Assembly (NCBI RefSeq): GCF_963677125.1
Contig: NZ_OY781882.1
Location: 4,858,501-4,922,500, forward strand
Direction of reading: 5' to 3'
DNA from: an uncultured Desulfobacter sp.
Lineage (GTDB): Bacteria; Desulfobacterota; Desulfobacteria; Desulfobacterales; Desulfobacteraceae
Length of the DNA stretch: 64,000 nucleotides
A program made the translations under genes and the position numbers. Every line of letters starts with the position of its first letter. Positions within the stretch are counted from its first letter, which is position 1. The notes under the pieces are model-generated. The model saw only the letters and a list, made by a program, of their open reading frames with translations, was not told the origin of the DNA and did no database searches. This document shows, piece after piece, positions 26,056-35,582 of this stretch.

Positions 26056-27495
26056 ATGAGTTTACGGATTTATAATACCCTGAGCGGGAAAAAAGAAGAA
26101 TTTGTTCCAATTAAAGCCAATAAAGCCGGGATGTATGTGTGCGGTCCCACTGTATACGATACCAGTCATATCGGCCATGCCAGATCTGTGGTGGTGTTTG
26201 ACATGGTGTACCGGTGGCTTATGCAGCTTGGGTATGAGGTGACCTATGTGCGTAATTTTACGGATGTGGATGATAAGATTATCAAAAAATCCAATGAGAC
26301 CGGCGATTCCTGTACTGCCATCACCACAAAATATATTGACGAATTTTACAATGAGATGGACGCGCTTAATGTGCTTCGGCCCACCATCGCACCCAAAGCT
26401 ACCGAACACATTGATCACATTGTCCGTTTTGTCCAGCGCTTGATTGATCTGGGTAAGGCCTATCATGTGGAAGGCGGAGATGTTTATTTTTCCATTTCAT
26501 CTTTTAAAGAATACGGAAAATTGTCCCACCGCAATCCCGATGATATGCAGGCCGGTGCCCGGATTGCCGTGGACGAGAAAAAGAGAAGCCCTTTGGATTT
26601 CACGTTGTGGAAACCGGCCAAACCCGGCGAGCCTTCCTGGGACAGCCCATGGGGAAAAGGTCGGCCTGGCTGGCACATTGAATGTTCAGCCATGAGTTAT
26701 GAATATCTTGGGGATAGCTTTGATATCCATGGCGGGGGTAAGGATCTGATTTTCCCCCACCATGAAAACGAGATTGCCCAGAGCGAGGCGTCCTTTGGTG
26801 TGCCCTTTGTCAAATACTGGATACACAATGGTTTTGTGGACATTAACAATGAAAAGATGTCCAAGTCCCTGGGTAACTTCACCATGATCAAGGAGGTGCT
26901 GGCCGACTACAGTCCCGAAGTTATCCGTATGTTTCTGTTGTCCAAGCATTACCGCTCGCCCATTGATTACAGTGAAAACAGTATGCGCGAGGTGTCTGTG
27001 GGGCTTGATCGTATTTATGCTTTCCTGGAGCGTCTGGATAAGGCAGGCATTACCCCGGAAATTATCGGGGAAGAACATGGCGCCTTGTGGGGAAAGATTG
27101 TTGATGCGTTGAACGATGATTTCAACTCCGCAAAAGCCATGGCCGAAGTATTTGATGTGGTTAAGACCGGTAATAAGCTGCTGGATGATGCCGGTGATGC
27201 GCCCGGAGAGGGTGACAAAAAACTACTGGCCGGCATCTATGCGGATATCAGGGCCGCCTCAAAAATTTTGGGCATTTTTATGTTGTCGGCGGATGACTAT
27301 TTTGCCGATAAAAAAGACAAAGCTATGGCTGACCAGGATGTAGATCCTACCGTGATTGATGGGCTTATTGCTGAGCGGGCTGCTGCCCGAAAATCTAAAG
27401 ATTTTGCCCGGGCCGATGAAATCCGGGATCAGCTTCAGGCAATGAAAATTGTCTTGGAGGATGGGCCCCAGGGCACCACCTGGCGTATTGAATAA
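26056..27495 (+). CDS. cysS: Cysteinyl-tRNA synthetase
   Basis: CysS charges tRNA-Cys. The class I signatures are present: the HIGH-type TSHIGHARS after the zinc ligand in MYVCGPTVYD, further zinc ligands in WHIECSAM and HHENE, and KMSKSLGN for ATP binding. The C-terminal DALR-like helical domain follows. Length 479 is normal. It is probably co-transcribed with ispF and ends in a strong terminator before converging on glnS. Confidence 0.97.
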   Translation: MSLRIYNTLSGKKEEFVPIKANKAGMYVCGPTVYDTSHIGHARSVVVFDMVYRWLMQLGYEVTYVRNFTDVDDKIIKKSNETGDSCTAITTKYIDEFYNEMDALNVLRPTIAPKATEHIDHIVRFVQRLIDLGKAYHVEGGDVYFSISSFKEYGKLSHRNPDDMQAGARIAVDEKKRSPLDFTLWKPAKPGEPSWDSPWGKGRPGWHIECSAMSYEYLGDSFDIHGGGKDLIFPHHENEIAQSEASFGVPFVKYWIHNGFVDINNEKMSKSLGNFTMIKEVLADYSPEVIRMFLLSKHYRSPIDYSENSMREVSVGLDRIYAFLERLDKAGITPEIIGEEHGALWGKIVDALNDDFNSAKAMAEVFDVVKTGNKLLDDAGDAPGEGDKKLLAGIYADIRAASKILGIFMLSADDYFADKKDKAMADQDVDPTVIDGLIAERAAARKSKDFARADEIRDQLQAMKIVLEDGPQGTTWRIE

Positions 27496-27530
27496 GAAGC
27501 CGTAAGGCGTTCGCGGCGTAAAGTAAAAAT

Positions 27531-27578
27531 AAAAAGCCCTTCATGGAAAATTTGGCCTTTTCCGTGAAGGGCTTTTTT
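27531..27578. terminator. Bidirectional terminator between cysS and glnS
   Basis: AAAAAGCCCTTCATGGAAAA pairs with TTTTCCGTGAAGGGCTTTTTT (given here in two parts: TTTTCCG and TGAAGGGCTTTTTT). The stem is about 19 bp with one mismatch. A-run and T-run flank it, so it can work for cysS and for minus-strand transcripts. Confidence 0.9.
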
Positions 27579-27602
27579 AATTAAAAATCAATGGTTATGC
27601 CG

Positions 27603-27748
27603 TGCTGAGTTTGGCTAAAAAGTTGCCCAAGTGCAAGGCGCAGAAAAAATTGTAACCGGAGCAACCTTTTGGTTGTGAGGCCCGATCGTATAATTGGGCA
27701 AATTTTTCTGCAACGCCGCAGATGGGTGATTTTTTATCCAAACACTAT
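27603..27748. repeat. Family A palindromic element, copy A2
   Basis: Shows AAGTGCAAGGCGCAGAAAAA, the central hairpin CAACC (27662-27666) with GGTTG (27671-27675), then TTTTTCTGCAACGCCGCAGA and TGGGTGA. The outer arms AGTTTGGCTAAAAAGTTGCCC-like (27609-27628) and the right arm ending CCAAACACT at 27746 are imperfectly complementary. The right arm reaches into the stop codon of glnS. It lies between two converging genes, directly after the cysS terminator. Confidence 0.78.
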
Positions 27749-29418
27749 TTTTTTGCTACCTTTGCCCAGGTATCCCTGAGCGTCACCGTCCGGTTGAAAA
27801 CCGGTTTTTCCGGTGTGCTCTCTTTTGAATCCAGGCAGAAATAGCCTAAACGTTCAAACTGGTAAACTGCCTCAGGTTTAGCCTTTTCAAGGCTCCTTTC
27901 CAGTTTAGCGTGTTCCAAAATTTCAAGGGAGTCCGGGTTGAGATTTTCCACAAAATCCTGCCCGTCTTTTTCCGGATTTTCATCCTTGAACAGCCTGTCG
28001 TAAAGCCGGACCTGTGCATCAATGCAGTCTTGGGCATTTACCCAGTGGATGGTGCCCTTGACCTTTCTGCCGTCCGGGGCGTTGCCGCCGCGGGTTTCAG
28101 GGTCATAGGTGCAGATCAGTTCAACCACTTCCCCGGCCTTATTTTTAATAACCTCTTTGCAGGTGACCAGGTAAGCGGCCCGCAGGCGCACTTCCCGGCC
28201 CGGTCCCAGTCGGAAGAATTTTTTGGGTGGATCTTCCATAAAGTCATCCTGTTCAACATAGAGATGCTTGGAAAAACTGACTTCGCGTTTGCCTGCTTCC
28301 GGTTTTTTAGGATGGTTCATGGCCCCCAGCGTTTCGGTCTGACCGTCAGGATAGTTTTCCAGGGTGACTTTCAAAGGCCGGATAACTCCCATAACCCTAG
28401 GGGCATTTTCGTTGAGGTCGTCCCTGAGACAGGATTCAAGCAGCCCCATGTCAATGCGGCTCTCTTTTTTGGATACCCCAATTACATCACAGAAATTGCG
28501 GATAGCAGCCGGGGTGTAACCCCTGCGGCGCATGCCTTCCAGGGTGGGAAGTCTGGGATCGTCCCATCCGGAAACGACTTCTTCGCTGATCAGGCGTTGG
28601 AGTTTTCTTTTGCTTAACACCGTATAGTTGATGTTCATCCGGGCAAATTCGATCTGCTGGGGATGACAGGGTATGGTGATATTGTCCAGAATCCAGTCGT
28701 ACAAGGGTCGGTGATCTTCAAATTCCAAGCTGCACAGACTGTGTGTTATTCCTTCCAGAGCATCTGAGATGCAGTGGGTGAAGTCGTACATGGGGTAAAT
28801 GCACCACTTGTCTCCGGTGCGGGGGTGGGGTGCTTTTTTGACCCTGTAGATTACCGGATCTCTCAGGTTGATGTTGGGGGAGGACATGTCGATCTTGGCT
28901 CTCAGGATGTGCTCGCCTTCATCAAATTCCCCAGCCTTCATCCGTCCAAACAGATCCAGGTTTTCCTCTACACTTCTGTCTCTGTAAGGTGAGTTTTTAC
29001 CCGGTTCGGTAAGCGTGCCGCGATATTCTCTCATTTTTTCTGCAGAGAGACTGCATACATAGGCTTTACCGGCTTTAATCAGTTCAACGGCATAGTCATG
29101 AAGAGCGTCAAAGTAGTCTGATGCATAGAACGGGGTGTCGTAGTCAAAGCCCAGCCATGAGACCGTTGACTTGATGGAATCAATGTAAATCTGTTTTTCC
29201 TTGGCCGGGTTGGAGTCATCAAACCGCAGGTTGCACTTTCCGTTGAATTGCTGGGCCATTTTAAAATTCAGGCAGATGGATTTTGCATGGCCGATGTGCA
29301 GAAAACCGTTAGGTTCCGGCGGAAAGCGCGTGGCCACGCGACCATTGTTTTTATTTCCGGCAAGATCTTCTTTGATAATGTTTTCAATAAAATGCCCTTT
29401 GGCGGCTTGTGTATCCAT
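27745..29418 (-). CDS. glnS: Glutaminyl-tRNA synthetase
   Basis: GlnS charges tRNA-Gln directly. The class I ATP site is RFPPEPNGFLHIGHAKS (HIGH), with the second motif VLSKRKL in place of KMSKS. The catalytic core carries LRFDDSNPAKE and WCIYPMYDFTHCISDALEGI. The C-terminal anticodon-binding barrels end in FNRTVTLRDTWAKV. Length 557 is standard for bacterial GlnRS. GlnS is absent from many bacteria, which use the GatCAB route, so its presence helps to place the organism. It lies between repeats A2 and A3. Confidence 0.97.
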   Translation of the reverse strand: MDTQAAKGHFIENIIKEDLAGNKNNGRVATRFPPEPNGFLHIGHAKSICLNFKMAQQFNGKCNLRFDDSNPAKEKQIYIDSIKSTVSWLGFDYDTPFYASDYFDALHDYAVELIKAGKAYVCSLSAEKMREYRGTLTEPGKNSPYRDRSVEENLDLFGRMKAGEFDEGEHILRAKIDMSSPNINLRDPVIYRVKKAPHPRTGDKWCIYPMYDFTHCISDALEGITHSLCSLEFEDHRPLYDWILDNITIPCHPQQIEFARMNINYTVLSKRKLQRLISEEVVSGWDDPRLPTLEGMRRRGYTPAAIRNFCDVIGVSKKESRIDMGLLESCLRDDLNENAPRVMGVIRPLKVTLENYPDGQTETLGAMNHPKKPEAGKREVSFSKHLYVEQDDFMEDPPKKFFRLGPGREVRLRAAYLVTCKEVIKNKAGEVVELICTYDPETRGGNAPDGRKVKGTIHWVNAQDCIDAQVRLYDRLFKDENPEKDGQDFVENLNPDSLEILEHAKLERSLEKAKPEAVYQFERLGYFCLDSKESTPEKPVFNRTVTLRDTWAKVAKK

Positions 29419-29478
29419 TTCGTCTTCTTTCCAGATGGCTTGTATAAAATTTTAAGTAGTGTTTAGACAAAAAAAACT

Positions 29479-29604
29479 GTGTTTAGACTAAAAGGTGTCC
29501 AGATGCAAGGCGCAAAAAAAATTATAACCGGAGCAACCTCATGGTTGTGAGGATTATACATTTTTTTTGTAACGCCGCAGATGGATGCCTTTTAGTCTAA
29601 ACAC
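29479..29604. repeat. Family A palindromic element, copy A3
   Basis: The best-preserved copy. The outer arms GTGTTTAGACTAAAAGG (29479-29495) and CCTTTTAGTCTAAACAC (29588-29604) are a perfect 17-bp inverted repeat. Inside are CAGATGCAAGGCGCAAAAAA, the central hairpin CAACC (29534-29538) with GGTTG (29543-29547), and TTTTTTGTAACGCCGCAGAT. It lies past the end of the CoA-binding gene and upstream of glnS. Confidence 0.85.
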
Positions 29605-29621
29605 AAAATATCATATTCATA

Positions 29622-30014
29622 TTAAGGATTAAAGGGTTTCATATATTGGTCGGTTTTCAAAAGTACCAGGGTGCAGGCCTCCTGAACTTTGATTTCAGCC
29701 GATTTGAGTCTTTCGTAGGCCTGGGGATTTTCCGTGCCGGGATTGAAGATCACCCGCCTGGGTTTGATGTTCAAAATCTGTTCAATGACCTTGTCCTGCC
29801 GGGCCGGGCCTAAGTACATGGTCACCGTGTCAATGGGCTGGGGGATATCTGAAAGCGCATGATAAACTGTTTTGCCTTCAATGGTTTCGTGTTTGGGGGC
29901 TACGGGTACGGGGGTGTGCCCGTATTCTTCAAGCATGGCCTGGGCCTTGTTGGAATACCTGTCCTTTAAGGGACTTGCACCTACCACGGCAACGGTCTCT
30001 TTTTTTTCTTCCAT
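29622..30014 (-). CDS. CoA-binding domain protein (YccU-like)
   Basis: A 130-residue Rossmann-fold protein of the CoA_binding_2 family. It begins with ETVAVVGASPLKDRYSNKA, followed by VPVAPKHETIEGKTVYHALSD, then TVTMYLGP and VIFNPGTENPQ. Members bind CoA, but their cellular role is not settled. It is transcribed away from uvrB, with about 85 bases between the start codons that must hold both promoters. Confidence 0.85.
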   Translation of the reverse strand: MEEKKETVAVVGASPLKDRYSNKAQAMLEEYGHTPVPVAPKHETIEGKTVYHALSDIPQPIDTVTMYLGPARQDKVIEQILNIKPRRVIFNPGTENPQAYERLKSAEIKVQEACTLVLLKTDQYMKPFNP

Positions 30015-30100
30015 GGGATTTGTATCTCCTGTATGCTAATTCGTTCAAACATTGGTTAATAAGTATCTATCCAGACCAAAGGAAAGTACAAGGAAAAAAT

Positions 30101-32101
30101 ATGGGACTGTTCAATTTGGTGTCTCCCTATGGCCCGGCCGGGGATCAACCCAAGGCCATTGACTATCTGGTCCGGGGGGTCGAGGCGGATGAAAAATACC
30201 AGGTGCTTTTGGGCGTAACCGGTTCTGGCAAAACTTTTTCCATGGCAAATATCATCAGCCGGGTGGAAAAGCCAAGCCTGATTATTGCACCCAACAAGAC
30301 CCTGGCGGCCCAGCTTTACAATGAGTTCAAGATGCTGTTCCCGGATAATTGCGTGGAGTATTTTGTCTCCTATTATGACTATTACCAGCCAGAAGCTTAT
30401 ATCCCGTCTTCAGATACCTATATCCAGAAGGATTCTTCCATCAATGAACTGATCGATAAAATGCGGCACTCGGCGACTCGAAGCGTTTTGGCCCGCAAGG
30501 ATGTGATTGTGGTCGCTTCGGTCTCCTGTATTTACGGTCTGGGGGCGCCCGAGGAATATCTGGATTTGCGGGTGACCCTGGGCAGGGACATGGAGATCTC
30601 ACGGGAGGATGTGATCCGTAAATTTGTGGATATCCAGTACACCCGCAATGATGTGGATTTCCACCGGGGTACCTTCAGGGTCCGGGGTGACCGACTGGAA
30701 ATTTTTCCGGCCTATGAAGAGGATAAGGCTGTCCGCATTGATTTTTTTGGTGATACGATTGAAGAGATTAGTGAGATTGATGCCCTGAAAGGTACGGTGA
30801 TCAATCGATTTGACCAGATGGCTATCTATCCGGCCTCCCATTACGTCACCAATAAAAAGACCCGGAAGCAGGCCGTAGAGCGTATTGTGGCTGAACTCAA
30901 AGAGCGCCTGGCCTTTTTGAATGACCAAAACCTGCTGGTGGAGGCCCAGCGCCTGGAGGAGCGCACCCGGTACGATCTTGAGATGCTGGAGGAGATTGGG
31001 TATTGCAACGGCATTGAAAATTATTCCCGGCATCTAACTGGCCGGGCACCGGGTCAGCCGCCGCCCACGCTTTTAGATTATATGGATCAGGATTTTTTGC
31101 TCTTTTTTGATGAAAGTCATATTTCGGTCGGCCAGCTTGGAGCTATGTACAAAGCAGACCGGTCCAGGAAAGAAACGTTGGTCAAGCACGGGTTTCGTCT
31201 GCCTTCTGCTGTAGACAACCGGCCGTTGAAATTTGAGGAGTTCAAGGGGTTGGTGCCCCGGACCATTTTTGTGTCGGCCACCCCCGGAGACTATGAGATG
31301 GAAAAGGCTGGTGTTCGGGTAGCCGAGCAGATTGTCCGGCCCACAGGTCTGCTCGATCCCCAGGTGGAGATCCGTGATGCCAAGACACAGGTTGACGACC
31401 TGTACCAGGAGATCCTCAAACGGGTGGAGGCACAGGAACGAGTGCTGGTGACCACGTTGACCAAACGCATGGCAGAGGATCTTACCGATTACTATTCAGA
31501 TTTGGGCCTCAAGGTAAAATACCTGCATTCGGACATCGGCACGGTGGAACGTATTGATATTATCCAGGATCTTCGACGGGGGTTGTTTGATGTGCTCATC
31601 GGCATTAATCTGCTGCGCGAAGGCCTGGATATTCCGGAAGTGTCGCTTGTGGCCATTCTCGATGCGGACAAGGAGGGCTTTTTACGCTCCTTTCGCTCTT
31701 TTATCCAGATTTTCGGCCGGGCAGCGCGTAATGCCTATGGCCGGGTTATTATGTATGCGGAAAAAGAGACCGGCTCCATGAAAAAGGCCCTGGCTGAAAC
31801 CCGCCGCCGCCGAAAGATTCAGAAATCCTATAACCAGGCCCACGGCATTACACCATCCACCATCAATAAAAAGATCAACAGCTTTGATTACACCATGGCT
31901 GACATGAATGCCAATACGGTTGAAGCAGCTGTAAACGAGGAGCTCAAAGCCTATGATGCGGACGAGTTGAATCTGGAAGATGTGATTCGGGACCTTGAGG
32001 CAAAAATGAATGAAGCGGCTGAAAATCTGGAGTTTGAACAGGCTGCACAATATCGGGACAAGATCAGGGAATTGAAAAAGATTAAAACTACGCAGCCATA
32101 A
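30101..32101 (+). CDS. uvrB: Excinuclease ABC subunit B
   Basis: UvrB is the damage-verification helicase of nucleotide excision repair. The protein starts GLFNLVSPYGPAGDQPKAI and has Walker A LLGVTGSGKTFSMAN, the beta-hairpin region YYDYYQPEAYIPSSDTYI, the DEAD-like motif FFDESHISVGQLG, helicase motif VI FIQIFGRAARN, and a C-terminal UVR domain (LEAKMNEAAENLEFEQAAQY). The frame is open from 29975, but ATG at 30101 has AAGGA before it and matches the family start; 666 residues. uvrC lies 7 kb downstream in the same direction. Confidence 0.97.
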   Translation: MGLFNLVSPYGPAGDQPKAIDYLVRGVEADEKYQVLLGVTGSGKTFSMANIISRVEKPSLIIAPNKTLAAQLYNEFKMLFPDNCVEYFVSYYDYYQPEAYIPSSDTYIQKDSSINELIDKMRHSATRSVLARKDVIVVASVSCIYGLGAPEEYLDLRVTLGRDMEISREDVIRKFVDIQYTRNDVDFHRGTFRVRGDRLEIFPAYEEDKAVRIDFFGDTIEEISEIDALKGTVINRFDQMAIYPASHYVTNKKTRKQAVERIVAELKERLAFLNDQNLLVEAQRLEERTRYDLEMLEEIGYCNGIENYSRHLTGRAPGQPPPTLLDYMDQDFLLFFDESHISVGQLGAMYKADRSRKETLVKHGFRLPSAVDNRPLKFEEFKGLVPRTIFVSATPGDYEMEKAGVRVAEQIVRPTGLLDPQVEIRDAKTQVDDLYQEILKRVEAQERVLVTTLTKRMAEDLTDYYSDLGLKVKYLHSDIGTVERIDIIQDLRRGLFDVLIGINLLREGLDIPEVSLVAILDADKEGFLRSFRSFIQIFGRAARNAYGRVIMYAEKETGSMKKALAETRRRRKIQKSYNQAHGITPSTINKKINSFDYTMADMNANTVEAAVNEELKAYDADELNLEDVIRDLEAKMNEAAENLEFEQAAQYRDKIRELKKIKTTQP

Positions 32102-32597
32102 TAAGTGGGGCGCGATGTTGTTTTGTTGAGACTCTATCCTAACGGAATGCTTCTTTTGGGTCAAGACACCGCATTCCCCGATGCATTTTAAATTATATAG
32201 ATTGAATAGAAAGTTTGAAAGGGCTATACCTATAAAATTTAGCATGTTAATAATCAGTACGGTGACATTCAAACCGATTGCGTATAGATACTCCGATCTA
32301 AAATGTTTTCTTATGCCTGTTAGCTGGTGGGTATGAAAATTCTTATATGCTGGGAAATAAATTACATATATGCTGGGAAATAAATTACATGCTCTTTTTT
32401 TGTTAATGAACACTTGTTGATTGTATATTTTTTTAAATGCTTATGTAATAACACGATATGTAAAGTTTATTATTTGTTGTCGCTTGTTTTTTTTGTTGTG
32501 GTATGAATTGTGAATGGTTATTGCTTGTTCGTGTAGTGCGAACTTATGAATAGTTTAGTAGTTATTTTACGAGCTCAAAAACTAAAAAGGAATGGAG
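32102..32597. other. Non-coding region between uvrB and a PEP-CTERM gene
   Basis: AT-rich with no supported gene. It holds an inverted repeat GGAATGC/GCATTCC around 32140-32180, a perfect 23-bp tandem duplication (see separate entry), and a short hairpin GTTCG-N7-CGAAC near 32527-32543. No -24/-12 promoter was found upstream of the PEP-CTERM gene, unlike the other surface genes. Confidence 0.45.
32344..32389. repeat. Perfect 23-bp tandem duplication
   Basis: Two identical 23-base units (32344-32366 and 32367-32389) beginning TATATGCTGGGAAATAAAT and ending TACA stand side by side. A third partial unit is not present. It may be a recent slippage event or a doubled protein-binding site. Confidence 0.9.
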
Positions 32598-33182
32598 ATG
32601 AAAATTCTTAAATTGTTACTGGTAAGTGCTGTTTTGTGTCTCTTTATGACCACTATTGGTTTCTCTTATACTATTACCGTTAATGGTGAAATTACTGATG
32701 TTGGTTCTGAAGATACATTCTTAACGTGGGCCTCAATGCAAGGTAATAGTAATCCTGATACCGAAACCACCTGGGTTAATGACTATCTCGAACAAGAAGG
32801 CGAAACCGTAAGTTATGTTGTCAAAGACTCAACGCTAACGATTTATAAAGTAAACGATAATAGTAGTTTATACGCGGTCCAAATGTCAGCTACGAGTTCT
32901 GATGATGACTATTTTCTTGTTAAAAACGCTACATACATCGCGTTGTTTATAAATAAATCTGATTTTGGCTGGGCTGTTTTTGATGCTTCAAATCTCCCTA
33001 GCACTATGAATATTAATGATGGTACAGTTACGGTCAGCCATGTGACAGTATTTGAATCTACAGGGAATGCCACCCCAGATGACGTTGATCCTGTCCCCGA
33101 ACCGTCAACCCTTCTACTTTTTGGAGCCGGGCTGCTGGGGTTATCAAAATTGTCAAGAAGAAAGAAACAACTCCTGAGATAA
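32598..33182 (+). CDS. PEP-CTERM sorting domain protein
   Basis: A 194-residue secreted protein. It has a signal peptide (KILKLLLVSAVLCLFMTTIGF), a beta-rich middle of unknown function, and the exosortase signal at the C-terminus: VPEPSTLLL, a hydrophobic stretch FGAGLLGLS and the basic end RRKK. Such proteins are cut by an exosortase and displayed at the surface or in exopolysaccharide. The ATG at 32598 (6 bases after AAGGA) is preferred to 32592. The stop is followed by a good terminator. The body is rich in Ser, Thr and Asp. Confidence 0.85.
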   Translation: MKILKLLLVSAVLCLFMTTIGFSYTITVNGEITDVGSEDTFLTWASMQGNSNPDTETTWVNDYLEQEGETVSYVVKDSTLTIYKVNDNSSLYAVQMSATSSDDDYFLVKNATYIALFINKSDFGWAVFDASNLPSTMNINDGTVTVSHVTVFESTGNATPDDVDPVPEPSTLLLFGAGLLGLSKLSRRKKQLLR

Positions 33183-33196
33183 GCATGTCATGAAAT

Positions 33197-33234
33197 AAAG
33201 GCAGGGTCGGTAATATCTAAACCCTGCCTTTGTA
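33197..33234 (+). terminator. Rho-independent terminator of the PEP-CTERM gene
   Basis: AAAGGCAGGGT (33197-33207) and ACCCTGCCTTT (33221-33231) form a perfect 11-bp stem 14 bases after the stop codon, ending in a short T-run. Confidence 0.85.
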
Positions 33235-33330
33235 TGTCCGGTGATCTTTTTTTACAAAAGACCATTGTCCAATTTGATTCTTTTTTGTCTTTGGATACGG
33301 CAACCCTCATTCATGATTGCCGTAAAATGA

Positions 33331-35388
33331 CTATTTGTAAACTGTTATGGTATCTATCCCTTCATTTCCTGCCGCATCAAATGCCTTTACTGAAATTGTG
33401 TAAGTGCCGTTTGACAGCTTCCGGGTATTCCAGTTCCAACTTAATTCACTTTTATATTTTACCGCTTTAAGCTCTCCGTTCAGAAAAAGTTCCATGCGGT
33501 TGATGCCGCCGGCATCCGAAGCTGAAGCTTGAACCGTTTCCCGGTTGCCGATTGATGCACCATCTCCGGGTGAAGTAATGGTCACGACAGGCGCTTCGGT
33601 GTCTTCAAAGATAACGTTGTCTACACTCACAGTAATTGCTTCGGATACGCCTTGGTTCCCGGCCGTATCATAGGCAATGGCCACTAACGCATGAGTATCG
33701 TTGGTATAGGTCGTAGTGTCCCAGAAAAATGCATAGGGGGAGGTAATGTCTTTGCCAAGAAGCTCGCCGTCAACATAGAGTTCCACCTGAACCACACCGC
33801 CCTCATCTGCGGCAGAGACATCTACAGTGATACCGCTACTGACAGATGCGCCATCCTGAATCGATGTAATGGCAACAACCGGAGGCAGTATATCATCGTC
33901 ACTTTCATTTGCTATAGTTACTGTAATAACATTGGACCAACCTGCATTTCCAGAAGTGTCATAGGCCACGGCCATCAGTTCATGTAAGCTGTTTGCATAG
34001 CCATAAGTGTCCCAGGCAAAAGTGTAGGGTGATGTGGTATCAGACGCTAAAAGTTCACCGTTGACGTACAGTTCAACTCGATCCACGCCACTGTCGTCCA
34101 CTGCTGTAACGCTGACAGTTAGGCTGCCGTTGACGGTTATATCGTTCTGGGGTGATGTAATGTTCACGGAAGGATCAACAGTATCCTCAACCGGCACAGC
34201 AGCCAATGCCGTCAGTATGCTCTGATGTGCGTTTACCCTGCCGTAACCGAAATAGTTGTCAAACCCAGTGCTTCCCAGGTCGTCAGCGCTTTGGGTTAGG
34301 ATATCAACAACTTGGGCATTGCTTAACGACGGATTGGCCGAAAGAATCAGTGCTGCTACACCGGCGGTGATGGGTGAGGAAAAGGAGGTCCCGCTCATAT
34401 TTCCATATCCACCGCCCCGGGTAGTTGTCAGAATGTAGAGGCCTGGTGCCGATATATCGACCCAGTCCCCATAATTTGAAAAACTTGCCAGCGTATCGGC
34501 AGACGTGGTTGCAGATACTGCAACCACATTGGTACAGGCTGCTGGATAGTACGGTGTTTCAGTTGAATAGTTACTTGCAGAGGCAATGATAACCGCACCC
34601 TTGTCCCAGGCATAATCAACCGCATTTTGAAGTGTGGAAGAATAACTTGAGCCGCTGATACTGATGTTCATTATCCTGACACCTTGGTCAGCCGCGTAAT
34701 TGATGGCCCGGGCGATATCATAATAAGTGGCGGAACCATAAGCGTTAACAACCACCAGAGGCATGATGGAACTGTCTCCAGCCACGCCGGCAACACCGGT
34801 AAGGTTATCTGTCATAGCTGCGGCAGACCCGGCTACAGCCGTGCCGTGTCCTTGAATATCCTGGGTATCCGTATTGTCGCCAAGAAAGTTGTATCCGGCA
34901 ATAAGATTGTCCGCAAGATCGGGATGGGTGGGGTCAACACCGGAATCGATGATGGCGATGGGAACGCTTTGGGAACCTGTGGTCAGATCCCATGCGCCGG
35001 GGGCGGAAATTATCGGCAGGTGCCACTGGGAAGGATACCGCTCATCATTGGGCACATATCCTGCCTCAGCAATATAATTTTCTTCCACAAATTCGATATT
35101 CGGATTTTTTGACAACGCTTTTTTTACCTGTTCAAGGGCATGTTCCGGCACTTTGATTCGGTGTACTTTTATGTTTTCTATCTCTCCGGCTGTGAAAGCC
35201 CCCTGAGAGTGAAGAAGTTTATCCACTGTCCCTTTTTCAACCCCCGGCTTTACCTGGATAAGAAGTTCCCCTGGTACAAATTGTTTACTGCCGCTCGCTT
35301 GAGCAAGGCCGGATACAAATAGAGTCAACACCATTAGAGCAGCAATGGTCGTTATTGTCTGTAAGCTAAGTCTGCGTCGTTTTTCCAT
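33331..35388 (-). CDS. Secreted S8 subtilase with propeptide and three Ig-like domains
   Basis: A 685-residue extracellular serine protease. There is a signal peptide (TITTIAALMVLTLFVSGLAQA), an I9-type inhibitor propeptide (about 36-110), and a catalytic domain with the triad Asp148 (IAIIDSGVD), His181 (QGHGTAVAG) and Ser335 (MSGTSFSSP). Three repeated beta-sandwich domains of about 90 residues follow (about 400-685), each with VELYVNGELL-like and AYDTSGNAG-like blocks. There is no PEP-CTERM tail. ATG at 35388 with TGGAGG upstream is preferred to the longer frame. A roughly 310-base leader carries a probable c-di-GMP-I riboswitch behind a sigma-54 promoter. Confidence 0.92.
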   Translation of the reverse strand: MEKRRRLSLQTITTIAALMVLTLFVSGLAQASGSKQFVPGELLIQVKPGVEKGTVDKLLHSQGAFTAGEIENIKVHRIKVPEHALEQVKKALSKNPNIEFVEENYIAEAGYVPNDERYPSQWHLPIISAPGAWDLTTGSQSVPIAIIDSGVDPTHPDLADNLIAGYNFLGDNTDTQDIQGHGTAVAGSAAAMTDNLTGVAGVAGDSSIMPLVVVNAYGSATYYDIARAINYAADQGVRIMNISISGSSYSSTLQNAVDYAWDKGAVIIASASNYSTETPYYPAACTNVVAVSATTSADTLASFSNYGDWVDISAPGLYILTTTRGGGYGNMSGTSFSSPITAGVAALILSANPSLSNAQVVDILTQSADDLGSTGFDNYFGYGRVNAHQSILTALAAVPVEDTVDPSVNITSPQNDITVNGSLTVSVTAVDDSGVDRVELYVNGELLASDTTSPYTFAWDTYGYANSLHELMAVAYDTSGNAGWSNVITVTIANESDDDILPPVVAITSIQDGASVSSGITVDVSAADEGGVVQVELYVDGELLGKDITSPYAFFWDTTTYTNDTHALVAIAYDTAGNQGVSEAITVSVDNVIFEDTEAPVVTITSPGDGASIGNRETVQASASDAGGINRMELFLNGELKAVKYKSELSWNWNTRKLSNGTYTISVKAFDAAGNEGIDTITVYK

Positions 35389-35582
35389 TTTGAACCTCCA
35401 TTGATTAGTGTTTGAACGATCCTTTGGAATTTTGTCGAGTACAAATGCGAGCGTAAATTTTATCAGCAAGCAGGGACAACATATGCGCGCATACGCGCCT
35501 CTGGCGCTCGGGGATTAAATTTCGTCCAGCGAAATAATCGGCAAAATTAATGTTTTCGTTCGTGCACTAGTTACTTGCCAGG
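35389..35582 (-). other. Leader between riboswitch and subtilase start
   Basis: No gene. It contains a hairpin GCGCC-AGA-GGCGC and a GC-rich alternating tract GCGCGTATGCGCGC near 35485-35512. Neither is followed by a T-run. Confidence 0.4.
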
